DNA of 6,801 nt, from the NCBI GenBank assembly GCA_902783095.1, contig CACZPX010000074.1, positions 1-6,801 of the forward strand. Reading direction: 5' to 3'. Positions 1-5,417 of this stretch are shown piece by piece. How positions within the stretch are numbered: position 1 is the stretch's first letter; each line of letters opens with the position of its first letter. This DNA is from an uncultured Lachnospiraceae bacterium (lineage in GTDB: Bacteria > Bacillota > Clostridia > Lachnospirales > Lachnospiraceae). The notes under the pieces were generated by a model. That model saw only the letters and a program-made list of their open reading frames with translations, made no database searches and was not told where the DNA came from. The translations under genes and the position numbers were made by a program.

Positions 1-2
1 AT

Positions 3-92
3 AAAGAGGATAATACGTTTTTGGTATTTTATGCCCGACATATGTACAATCCTTTGCTGACAAACGGTCGTTATCGACCTGTTGAATACTAA
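3..92 (+). CDS. Possible C-terminal end of an unrecognised protein (partial)
   Basis: One frame is open from the window edge for 29 codons and stops at TAA 90-92. The peptide is rich in Tyr, Arg and Pro and ends in ...LLTNGRYRPVEY. I do not recognise the family. A 9-bp inverted repeat begins 8 bases after the stop, which would fit a gene end. The stretch is short and AT-rich, so an open frame of this length could arise by chance. The upstream sequence would settle it. Confidence 0.25.
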   Translation, partial: KEDNTFLVFYARHMYNPLLTNGRYRPVEY

Positions 93-99
93 AGACGGC

Positions 100-138
100 A
101 ATACGGCCGATCGATTTGTGTCTCTGCAAGGCCGTATT
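100..138. repeat. Perfect 9-bp inverted repeat with 21-nt spacer
   Basis: AATACGGCC at 100-108 is the exact reverse complement of GGCCGTATT at 130-138. It lies just upstream of the -35 box at 142-147. No T-run follows directly (CTCTTGACATTT), so it is a poor intrinsic terminator, though it could end a gene stopping at 92. It could also be a regulator site abutting the promoter. A second small hairpin lies upstream: GGTCG 66-70, loop TTAT, CGACC 75-79. Confidence 0.45.
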
Positions 139-141
139 CTC

Positions 142-170
142 TTGACATTTCATCAGTTTTTAAATATAAT
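142..170 (+). promoter_or_regulatory. Perfect consensus sigma-A promoter for the TetR gene
   Basis: TTGACA at 142-147 and TATAAT at 165-170 are separated by exactly 17 bp, so both boxes and the spacing are ideal. Transcription would start near 177, giving a 5' leader of about 75 nt before the TetR start codon. A second TATAAT at 198-203 has no good -35 at normal spacing (TTGTCA 177-182 is only 15 bp away). Such a strong promoter in front of a repressor gene usually implies that it is held down by autoregulation. Confidence 0.85.
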
Positions 171-184
171 TCTAAATTGTCAGA

Positions 185-215
185 TAATTAAGACGATTAT
201 AATGTAGTCTAATTA
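185..215. promoter_or_regulatory. Candidate operator: imperfect dyad in the TetR leader
   Basis: TAATTAAGAC at 185-194 and GTCTAATTA at 207-215 form an inverted repeat: the arms match fully if one A is bulged. The centre is at about 200, some 20 bases downstream of the predicted transcription start, where a bound dimer would block transcription. TetR proteins typically bind such dyads near their own promoter, so autoregulation is a reasonable inference. A tandem 7-bp repeat, TAAACAG twice, follows at 214-227. Confidence 0.4.
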
Positions 216-251
216 AACAGTAAACAGTAAAATGTATAAAGGAGAACAAAT

Positions 252-806
252 ATGGTCAATGAGAACCTGCGAGTCGTGATCTCCAAGAAGATGATGAAGG
301 ACGGTCTCCTGCGTTGTCTGAAGCACAAAAACCTGGAGAGGCTTTCCATCAGCGAGCTGTGCCGTGAGTCCCAGGTCAACCGTGCAACGTTTTATAATCA
401 TTACGGATCTCCGAAAGATATTCTGACAGAGATCTGCTGGGACCACGCAAGAGAGATCCAGAAGATCGCAGAAGAAAGCAAAGGCGCTTCCACAGAGGAG
501 CGTTTGACAAAATGTCTCTCCTACATTTATGATAACAAGGACTCGGTCCTGACCATAAAGGATGCCAGCGTGGACGAGGAAACGACGAACGCCAACATGG
601 AGGCCCTGATCTACGGGCTGCGTCAGGTGATGGACGTCCGCAGCACGGTGGACCTGGACGACGCGGAATATAAGCTGGCGACGACCTATTACAGCCGCGC
701 CATCCTTTACACCATCTGCCAGTGGCTGACCGGGGAAGTTGATAAGACGCCCAAGGAGATCGCACAGTTCCTGATGAAGCTTCCGCCCGCGGAGATCTAC
801 CGTTAA
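252..806 (+). CDS. TetR/AcrR family transcriptional regulator
   Basis: A 184-residue cytoplasmic DNA-binding protein, within the usual TetR size of about 180-220. The N-terminal TetR helix-turn-helix covers residues 10-58, with the core around 32-51 (SISELCRES, then NRATFYNHY), which is the hallmark TetR recognition-helix pattern. Residues 60-184 would be the helical ligand-binding and dimerisation domain; this half is not conserved enough in TetR proteins to name the ligand. The ATG at 252 is supported by AAAGGAG at 238-244 with 7-nt spacing. A perfect promoter (142-170) and a dyad (185-215) precede it, suggesting autorepression. The prolyl-tRNA editing gene begins 55 nt downstream with no terminator between, so the two may be co-transcribed. 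Base composition is visibly less GC-rich than the genes to the right. The family is certain; the target genes are unknown. Confidence 0.92.
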   Translation: MVNENLRVVISKKMMKDGLLRCLKHKNLERLSISELCRESQVNRATFYNHYGSPKDILTEICWDHAREIQKIAEESKGASTEERLTKCLSYIYDNKDSVLTIKDASVDEETTNANMEALIYGLRQVMDVRSTVDLDDAEYKLATTYYSRAILYTICQWLTGEVDKTPKEIAQFLMKLPPAEIYR

Positions 807-861
807 GGAACGGAGCAAAATCATACGAGCCGCGTGCCTTTGGCGTCCGATGGAGGGATCT

Positions 862-1413
862 ATGGAACTGCTGCACGGCTCACCCGAAAATATGAGCGGC
901 AGACTCGAAAGAGAATGCCGCTCTTATCTGTTGCTGGACCGCCTGGGGATCGACTTTTACCGGACGGATCACCCCGATACGCCGGCCACCACCATGGAGG
1001 TGTGCGCCAGGGTGGATGCGGTCCTCGACGTACACATCTGCAAAAACCTGTTCTTGTGCAACCGCCAGAAGACGGACTACTACCTGCTGATCATGCCGGG
1101 GGAGAAGCCCTTTAAGACCAAAGAACTCTCCGGGCAGCTGGGGATCGCGCGGCTCTCCTTTGCGGACGCGGACGCGATGATGCGCCTTCTGGGCGTGGAG
1201 CCCGGCAGCGTGTCCGTCATGGGGCTGATGAACGACGCCGAAAACCGCGTGCGCCTGCTGATCGACGAGGACGTTTTAAAGGAGGAGCAGTTTGGCTGCC
1301 ATCCCTGCGCCAACACCAGTTCCATCCGCTTTTCCACGGCGGATCTGACGGAAAAACTGATCCCTGCGCTGGGCAACCGCGTGGACCTGGTTCATCTGGT
1401 TGGCGCGGAGTAG
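862..1413 (+). CDS. Free-standing prolyl-tRNA editing protein (YbaK/PrdX/ProXp-like deacylase)
   Basis: A 183-residue protein of the YbaK/ProRS-INS editing superfamily, closest in pattern to PrdX/ProXp-ala. Family members hydrolyse mischarged aminoacyl-tRNA(Pro), usually Ala-tRNA(Pro), in the cytoplasm. The diagnostic block CKNLFL sits at residues 60-65; its Lys61 matches the conserved functional lysine of the family. Further landmarks are the YYLLIMPGEK strand (73-82), SVSVMGLMND (118-125) and the GCHPCANTSS motif (145-154), which corresponds to the GxHPxxNT signature. The C-terminal helix and strand (LTEKLIPALGNRVDLVHL) are as expected, so the protein looks complete. I chose ATG 862 because GGAGGG at 852-857 lies 4 nt before it; the in-frame ATG at 850 has no such site. 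It follows the TetR gene by 55 nt. Its last 22 bases overlap the convergent MocR gene. Exact substrate (Ala or Cys) cannot be read from sequence. Confidence 0.9.
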   Translation: MELLHGSPENMSGRLERECRSYLLLDRLGIDFYRTDHPDTPATTMEVCARVDAVLDVHICKNLFLCNRQKTDYYLLIMPGEKPFKTKELSGQLGIARLSFADADAMMRLLGVEPGSVSVMGLMNDAENRVRLLIDEDVLKEEQFGCHPCANTSSIRFSTADLTEKLIPALGNRVDLVHLVGAE

Positions 1414-2483
1414 GCCTTGCGCCGCATGCGGCCCAGGTGCCGCTCAAAGGCGCCTTCGTCTATGAAGGCCGCCAGCGCGTACTGGTCCAGAACCGGGACC
1501 GTACAGGAATAGAAGTTGAGCGTTTCCAGGTAGCGCGCCATCAGCCGGTCCGGCAGGATCATATAGCCGATGCGGATGGCCGGCGAAATACTCTTGGAAA
1601 ACGTGTTCATATAGACCACGCGGCCGTTGTGGTCCATGGCATACAGCGTCTCGATGGGACGCCTGGGCGAGGCAAATTCGGAATCGAAGTCGTCCTCGAT
1701 GATCCAGGCGTCTCTTTCGTTTGCCCACTTCAGATAGGAATAGCGCTTTTCGGCGGAGGCGGTGACGCCGGAAGGGAAGGAGTGCAGCGGCGTGACGTGC
1801 AGAACGCCCGCCTTTGCGGCGGCGAGCGCGTCCGAACGGATGCCGTCCGGTCCGAGCGGCAGTTCCTCTACGACGGCCCCGCCGGCCCGGTAGGCCAGCG
1901 CGATCTTTTCGTAGGAAGGCGTCTCGATGCCGTACACCGCATCCCGCCCCAAAAGCTGCACGATCAGCCCGTACAGATATTCCGCACCGGAACCGATGAT
2001 GATATGCGCCGGGTCGACCCGCATGCCGCGGTAGCGCAGCAGGTAGGCCGCGATGGCGTTGCGCAGCACCGCGCAGCCCAGATGCGGCGGTTTGATCTGC
2101 AGGATCTCCGACTCCTCGGCCAGCAGCCTGCGGATGATGCGCGCCATGGCCGGGAAGAAGGCCACGTCCCCGCTGATTTCGTGGTCGTCCGGCGGCAGAA
2201 GGGACGGGGCGGCGGTGCTGCCGGCCTTTGCCGGGGGCAGCGGCAGGTTGTTGACGTAAAAGCCGCTGCGCGGACGCGCCGTGATGTAGCCCTCCTCCGC
2301 CAGCATGTCGTAGGCGGTCTCCGCCGTGATCACGCTGACGCCCAGGTGCGCCGCCAGGGAGCGCTTGCCCGGCAGGCGTTCCCCGGCCGGGATCACGCCG
2401 TTTAAAATGTCCTGTTTGATCTGTTCGTATAGATAGACGGTCTTGCTTTTGGCGCCGCGTTTTTCCAGCTGATAGGTGAGCAT
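1392..2483 (-). CDS. MocR-type regulator (GntR wHTH + class I aminotransferase domain), 3'-truncated
   Basis: A 363-residue MocR/PdxR/GabR-style regulator. Residues 12-78 are a GntR winged helix (LYEQIKQDILNGVIPAGERLPGKRSLAAHLG..., recognition helix about 51-65). A linker (79-105) leads to a fold-type I aminotransferase-like domain. This keeps the PLP-site landmarks YGIETPSY (184-191), EDDFDSEF (263-270) and FSKSISPAIRIGY (295-307), where Lys297 is the Schiff-base lysine. Family members use PLP or an amino-acid adduct as effector and control vitamin B6, GABA, aminotransferase or transporter genes. They are normally about 450-500 residues. Here the frame stops just after the conserved HLGRMRRK block, so the C-terminal small domain (about 90-100 residues) is missing. 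The stop lies inside the end of the convergent editing gene. The ATG at 2483 has AGGG 7 nt upstream and gives a typical MocR N-terminus. DNA binding may survive, but effector response is doubtful; it may be a pseudogene. Confidence 0.85.
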   Translation of the reverse strand: MLTYQLEKRGAKSKTVYLYEQIKQDILNGVIPAGERLPGKRSLAAHLGVSVITAETAYDMLAEEGYITARPRSGFYVNNLPLPPAKAGSTAAPSLLPPDDHEISGDVAFFPAMARIIRRLLAEESEILQIKPPHLGCAVLRNAIAAYLLRYRGMRVDPAHIIIGSGAEYLYGLIVQLLGRDAVYGIETPSYEKIALAYRAGGAVVEELPLGPDGIRSDALAAAKAGVLHVTPLHSFPSGVTASAEKRYSYLKWANERDAWIIEDDFDSEFASPRRPIETLYAMDHNGRVVYMNTFSKSISPAIRIGYMILPDRLMARYLETLNFYSCTVPVLDQYALAAFIDEGAFERHLGRMRRKAYSAPTR

Positions 2484-2512
2484 GATCTGACCCTGCCTTT
2501 TTTCTTATAATT

Positions 2513-2529
2513 GATATTATAATAGTATC
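2513..2529. promoter_or_regulatory. AT-rich palindrome overlapping the MocR -10 region
   Basis: GATATTATAATAGTATC matches its own reverse complement at every pair except positions 5/13 and the centre. It contains the self-complementary ATTATAAT (2516-2523), which gives a TATAAT on the minus strand (2521 to 2516) as -10 for the MocR gene and a TATAAT on the plus strand (2518-2523). No good -35 was found for either direction. A dyad covering a -10 box is a natural autoregulatory operator, but this is inference. Confidence 0.45.
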
Positions 2530-2573
2530 AGAAAACGCGGATTTTGCCAGCATCATTTCGGAAAAGAGGCCGG

Positions 2574-2633
2574 ACCCGAAGTTAGTCTTGCAGAAGATGA
2601 ATCAAAAGGATCTAACCCGAAGTTACTTTTGCA
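2574..2633. repeat. Pair of 19-bp direct repeats, 41-bp period
   Basis: ACCCGAAGTTAGTCTTGCA at 2574-2592 and ACCCGAAGTTACTTTTGCA at 2615-2633 agree at 17 of 19 positions. The start-to-start distance is 41 bp, about four helical turns, placing both copies on the same face of DNA. MocR regulators such as GabR are known to bind paired direct repeats at comparable distances, so this could be the operator of the neighbouring MocR protein. A relic of a small mobile element is an alternative. Confidence 0.7.
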
Positions 2634-2808
2634 ATCAAGCCGCTCCGTGAAATATCTGTGACGACTGTAGCAATCCCGTACAAAAAGCGAGATAATAGAC
2701 AAAGGATAAACACAGCGGGGCCGCAGTCGCGGCGCCTGCCGTTATGAAAAGGCGAAAGGCCGGAAGGGGCGGAAGCGTTTTTGCCGTCCCTGATTGGAGG
2801 GAAGAAAC

Positions 2809-4098
2809 ATGAAAAAGAAGAGCAGAATCACAAAATACACGGCGCTGCTTGCGGCAGGCTGCCTGCTGTTTGCCGGATGCGCCGGCTCGGCCGCGCAGGA
2901 TCCCACGGCGCCGTCCATGGCGGGAGAGCCGGCCAAGGTGCTGGCGGCTGCCGTGGTCACGGACGCCAAAAACGGTTCCGGGGAAGATACGGCGCACTTT
3001 GCCGACGGACTGGTGAGCCAGGAGGCGCTGCGCCTGTTTTTGACCGCGGATGAGAAAAACCACGTCTATTCGCCGCTTAACGTCGCCATGGCGCTGGCGC
3101 TTTTGGCGGAGATCACGGACGGGGACACCCGCGCGGAGGTCCTGGACGTACTGGGCGTCGATTCCATTGAGACGCTGCGCGCCAGGGTGGAAGTGGTGCT
3201 GCGGGCGGCCTACTACGACGGGGAAGAGGGCACCAGCCTGCCGGCCGCTTCGCTGTGGCTGCGCAACGATTTTGACGGCTATAACACAGAGACCATGCAG
3301 ACGCTGGCAGAGCGGTATGCCGCGTCCTCTTACAGCGGGACCATGGGCAGCGAGGAGTACAACCGCCTGCTCCAGGACTGGATCAACGAGCAGACCCACG
3401 GGCTGTTAAAAGAACAGGCCGGCAACGTGAAGCTGGATAAAGAGACCGTGCTGGCGCTGGTGACGACGCTGTATTACAAGGCGTCCTGGCAGCAGCCGTT
3501 TATGGAGCAGCTGACCACGCAGGAAGTCTTCCACAGCCCCTCCGGCGACGTAACGGTGCCGTTTATGCACGGCAGCACGCACGGCTACTTCCGCGGCGAG
3601 CACTTTGGCGCGGTGAGCGTCGCCCTTCAGGACGGCAAAAACTTCTGGCTGTTCCTGCCGGACGAGGGCTTTACGCTTGCGGATATCGCGGCGGATCCCG
3701 CGTATGCGGAGATCCTGGCGGGAACGGCGCAGCCGCAGAACGTCAGGGTGGACTACAGCTTTCCCAAGCTGGACGTCACGGACGAGACCGATCTGACGGA
3801 CGTTTTAAAGCAGCTGGGCATTGAGCGTGCCTTTGACGCGGGGACCTCCGACTTTTCCCCGCTCTATGAGGGCGAGGGCCCGCAGACCTACGTTTCCGCC
3901 GCAAAGCATGCGGCGCGTCTGACCGCGGACGAGTACGGCGTGGAGGCGGCGGCCTTTACGGTGATGGCGGCGATGGGGGCGAGCTTTTTGCCGGAGCAGC
4001 CGATCCAGTTTATCTGCGACCGTCCGTTTATGTTTGCCGTGGCCGATGACAGCGGCCTGGTGTGGTTTGCCGGCGCGGTGAATCAGCCGGGCGCCTGA
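2809..4098 (+). CDS. Serpin-family protease inhibitor, predicted lipoprotein
   Basis: A 429-residue serpin. Residues 1-24 are a lipoprotein signal: basic start (MKKKSRITK), hydrophobic core, and LFAGC, with Cys24 the likely lipidated residue. A low-complexity linker (25-60) precedes the serpin fold (about 61-425). Serpin landmarks are YSPLNVAMALALLAE (87-101), the DWINEQTHGLL block (190-200), TTLYYKASWQQPF (219-231), and DRPFMFAV...GLVWFAG (404-422). The reactive loop begins at Glu375 (P17) with the hinge E-Y-G-V-E-A-A-A, typical of inhibitory serpins, though P16 Tyr, P14 Val and P9 Phe are less usual. The scissile bond probably falls in the M-G-A-S-F-L stretch (389-394), suggesting an elastase-, subtilisin- or chymotrypsin-like target. 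I chose ATG 2809 over the in-frame TTG 2794 because GGAGGG (2796-2801) precedes it by 7 nt. It would act on the outer face of the membrane against host or bacterial serine proteases. It is transcribed alone and ends at a strong terminator. Confidence 0.93.
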   Translation: MKKKSRITKYTALLAAGCLLFAGCAGSAAQDPTAPSMAGEPAKVLAAAVVTDAKNGSGEDTAHFADGLVSQEALRLFLTADEKNHVYSPLNVAMALALLAEITDGDTRAEVLDVLGVDSIETLRARVEVVLRAAYYDGEEGTSLPAASLWLRNDFDGYNTETMQTLAERYAASSYSGTMGSEEYNRLLQDWINEQTHGLLKEQAGNVKLDKETVLALVTTLYYKASWQQPFMEQLTTQEVFHSPSGDVTVPFMHGSTHGYFRGEHFGAVSVALQDGKNFWLFLPDEGFTLADIAADPAYAEILAGTAQPQNVRVDYSFPKLDVTDETDLTDVLKQLGIERAFDAGTSDFSPLYEGEGPQTYVSAAKHAARLTADEYGVEAAAFTVMAAMGASFLPEQPIQFICDRPFMFAVADDSGLVWFAGAVNQPGA

Positions 4099-4145
4099 GA
4101 AGGCGGGCTGTTTTACAGGATCATTGCACGATATGTTTTGGTTTG

Positions 4146-4170
4146 ACCGGCCGCGGTGCGGCCGGTTTTT
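4146..4170 (+). terminator. Rho-independent terminator after the serpin gene
   Basis: ACCGGCCGC (4146-4154) pairs perfectly with GCGGCCGGT (4158-4166) around a GGT loop. The T-run starts at the last stem base and continues to 4170. It begins 48 nt after the serpin stop codon. A second T-run (GGTTTTTTT, about 4180-4188) follows without a clear stem. Confidence 0.9.
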
Positions 4171-4216
4171 ACATTTGCCGGTTTTTTTGCACACGCGCCG
4201 ACCGGCATCGGGATCT

Positions 4217-4308
4217 GCATGTGTGCATGCGATGATGGATCGGTTTCCGATAGAGTCTCTCATCCCGGCAAACCGCCGGGCTGAGGGCTACCTTGGGCCT
4301 GATCCCGG
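4217..4308 (+). other. Structured non-coding stretch with riboswitch-like words
   Basis: Several hairpins lie close together: GCATG/CATGC (4217-4221 with 4226-4230), ATCGG/CCGAT (4239-4243 with 4247-4251) enclosed by GATGA/TCATC (4231-4235 with 4260-4264), and a strong CCCGGC/GCCGGG (4264-4269 with 4275-4280). After the last hairpin come GGCTGAGG and, 13 nt later, CCTGATC, with ACCTTGG between. These resemble the conserved core of TPP riboswitches, but the P2 partner strand and the 3' half (TAATnCC...GnnAGGGA) are absent. The predicted transporter promoter also lies downstream of it. It may be a decayed element, an unknown structured RNA, or chance. No open frame here looks real. Confidence 0.25.
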
Positions 4309-4318
4309 AAAAAAGCAC

Positions 4319-4346
4319 AAGACATTTCCCGCGGTCTGATTATAAT
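4319..4346 (+). promoter_or_regulatory. Probable promoter of the EamA transporter gene
   Basis: A perfect -10 TATAAT lies at 4341-4346, in an AT-rich patch within GC-rich surroundings. AAGACA at 4319-4324 serves as a partial -35 with 16-bp spacing. Transcription would begin near 4353, leaving a leader of about 67 nt that contains the hairpin at 4365-4394. Confidence 0.55.
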
Positions 4347-4364
4347 AGGCAGAAGAAAGACTTG

Positions 4365-4394
4365 CCGGCTGACGCGTGATCCCGCGGCAGCCGG
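4365..4394 (+). promoter_or_regulatory. Strong hairpin in the transporter 5' leader
   Basis: CCGGCTG (4365-4371) pairs with CAGCCGG (4388-4394), and CGCG (4373-4376) with CGCG (4383-4386), with a single A-G mismatch between them and a TGATCC loop. The 11-bp GC-rich stem is followed by ACAAAAAC, not a T-run, so it is not a terminator on either strand. It ends 8 nt before the GAAGGA ribosome binding site at 4403-4408. It could stabilise the mRNA or affect translation. Confidence 0.6.
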
Positions 4395-4419
4395 ACAAAA
4401 ACGAAGGATCTGTTCTGCG

Positions 4420-5310
4420 ATGAAGAGAAGAGAAGGTTTGGGAATGCTGCTTGCCGGGATCTCCGGCATTTTGTACGGCACGGTATCGATCATGGCCAAG
4501 GCGGCGTACGCGCTGGGGAGCAACCCGTTTATGGTCACCTTCGGACGTTTTCTGACCGGCGCGCTCTGCGCCGGCCTGGTGGTCTGCCTGGTGCAGAAGC
4601 GGTCGCTGCGGCTCGGCAAAAAGGAATTTCTGCGGATGATCCCGCTGGCCCTGCTCTTTGGCATCACGCCCACACTGCTCTACGCGTCCTATCAGTACAT
4701 CAGTTCCGGCCTGTCCATGACGCTGCACTTTACCTACCCCGTGCTGGTGATGGTCATCACCGCGGTCCTCAATAAAAAGCGGCCCGGCCTGCGGGAGGCG
4801 GTCTGCGCCGTGCTGTGTACGGCCGGCGTGGTGCTGCTCTGCCAGCTTTCGGGCGGCGCGGACTGGCGCGGTCTGGCGCTGGCGCTGGTCTCCGGCGTCA
4901 CCTATTCCGCCTACATCGTGGGGCTGGACCGCAGCGGTCTGCGCGAACTGAACGTGATGACCTTTATCTTCTGGCTGGCCCTGCTTTCGGCCGTGGAGAT
5001 CTTTATACTGTCCATTCCCACCGGAAACCTGAATCTCGCGCTGCCGCCGCAGGTGTGGATCTACTATGCGCTGCTGGGCGTGGTGGCGATGGTGGGCGGC
5101 GCCTCGCTGTTCCAGGTGGGCGTGAGGCTGTGCGGGCCCGTCAAGACCTCGCTCTTGTCCACCATGGAGCCGCTCACCGGCGTGATCGTGGGACTGGCGG
5201 TCTTTCACGAAGTCCTGACCGGTCGGACCGTTGCCGGCATGGTGCTGATCCTGCTGGCGGTGCTGCTTTTGACGCTGCCCATCGGGAAGAAGGCGGATGC
5301 CTCAACGTGA
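4420..5310 (+). CDS. EamA/DMT-family transporter, ten predicted membrane helices
   Basis: A 296-residue integral membrane protein of the drug/metabolite transporter superfamily, with the usual length of about 290-300. It has two EamA repeats of five helices each. Approximate helices are 7-29, 36-58, 72-93, 97-117, 126-143, 151-168, 177-199, 212-233, 241-262 and 269-287. The repeat signatures are GLSMTLHFTYPVLVMVITA (97-115) and PVKTSLLSTMEPLTGVIVGL (240-259), the latter followed by FHE. Such proteins export or import small metabolites, often amino acids, by proton-coupled exchange; the substrate cannot be read here. ATG 4420 is chosen because it gives the standard MKRREGLGMLLAGI opening and has GAAGGA 11 nt upstream. 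ATG 4444 (Met9) has AAGG 7 nt upstream and is a possible alternative. An aminotransferase gene follows by 107 nt on the same strand, hinting at a shared amino-acid role. Confidence 0.92.
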   Translation: MKRREGLGMLLAGISGILYGTVSIMAKAAYALGSNPFMVTFGRFLTGALCAGLVVCLVQKRSLRLGKKEFLRMIPLALLFGITPTLLYASYQYISSGLSMTLHFTYPVLVMVITAVLNKKRPGLREAVCAVLCTAGVVLLCQLSGGADWRGLALALVSGVTYSAYIVGLDRSGLRELNVMTFIFWLALLSAVEIFILSIPTGNLNLALPPQVWIYYALLGVVAMVGGASLFQVGVRLCGPVKTSLLSTMEPLTGVIVGLAVFHEVLTGRTVAGMVLILLAVLLLTLPIGKKADAST

Positions 5311-5317
5311 AAAGCGC

Positions 5318-5347
5318 TTGCGCACCACGCGGCCCGGGCGCTACAAT
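5318..5347 (+). promoter_or_regulatory. Weak candidate promoter of the aminotransferase gene
   Basis: TACAAT at 5342-5347 matches the -10 consensus at five of six positions. TTGCGC at 5318-5323 is a poor -35 at 18-bp spacing. If used, the transcript would start near 5354 and include both hairpins that follow. Read-through from the transporter gene is equally possible, because no terminator with a T-run lies between the two. Confidence 0.35.
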
Positions 5348-5361
5348 AACAGTGATCATCG

Positions 5362-5397
5362 CCCCGTAAGCGGGGTGGAAGCGGCAGAAAACTGCCG
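5362..5397 (+). promoter_or_regulatory. Two tandem hairpins in the aminotransferase leader
   Basis: CCCCG-TAAG-CGGGG occupies 5362-5375 and CGGCAG-AAAA-CTGCCG occupies 5382-5397, both perfectly paired and separated by 6 nt. Neither has a T-run. The second ends 8 nt before the purine-rich ribosome binding site (AAGGGGGAGG, 5406-5415). The paired layout recalls small tandem-hairpin regulators, but the loops lack the ACGR sequence of the mini-ykkC (guanidine-II) motif. Confidence 0.5.
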
Positions 5398-5417
5398 GAG
5401 TTTACAAGGGGGAGGCC

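Larger units (their letters stand above)
2484..2808. other. Divergent intergenic region between the MocR and serpin genes
   Basis: About 325 bases without a gene. The left part (2500-2530) is AT-rich and holds the MocR promoter and a palindrome. The middle (2574-2633) carries two near-identical 19-bp direct repeats. The serpin promoter is not obvious: GATAAT at 2691-2696 is the best -10, but its -35 (TAGCAA 2668-2673) is weak. From 2710 to 2790 the sequence becomes GC-rich with only weak stem-loops. GGAGGG at 2796-2801 is the serpin ribosome binding site, 7 nt before the ATG. Confidence 0.6.

Noticed and set aside
850..861. Upstream ATG start for the prolyl-tRNA editing gene
   Set aside because: It overlaps the GGAGGG site that serves ATG 862 and has no site of its own.
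1421..1432. Perfect 12-bp palindrome GCCGCATGCGGC as a terminator between the convergent genes
   Set aside because: No T-run on either side, and it encodes the conserved RMRR part of the MocR protein; likely codon-driven.
1437..2405. Long plus-strand open frame opposite the MocR gene
   Set aside because: It is antisense to a clearly recognisable MocR domain protein, its product is rich in Arg, Gly and His without any family pattern, and no ribosome binding site fits; such frames are common opposite GC-rich genes.
2574..2633. CRISPR array
   Set aside because: Only two short repeat copies with two mismatches, and no cas genes nearby.
2794..2808. Upstream TTG start for the serpin
   Set aside because: The TTG overlaps the GGAGGG ribosome binding site; ATG 2809 has ideal spacing and gives a normal lipoprotein signal.
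4124..4339. Small open frame between the serpin and transporter genes
   Set aside because: It runs through the terminator hairpin, has no ribosome binding site and resembles no protein family.
4288..5208. Long minus-strand open frame opposite the EamA transporter
   Set aside because: The product is low-complexity (Gln, His, Arg, Gly) and lies antisense to a well-supported membrane protein.
5362..5397. mini-ykkC (guanidine-II) riboswitch
   Set aside because: The tandem-hairpin layout fits, but the loops are TAAG and AAAA, lacking the required ACGR.
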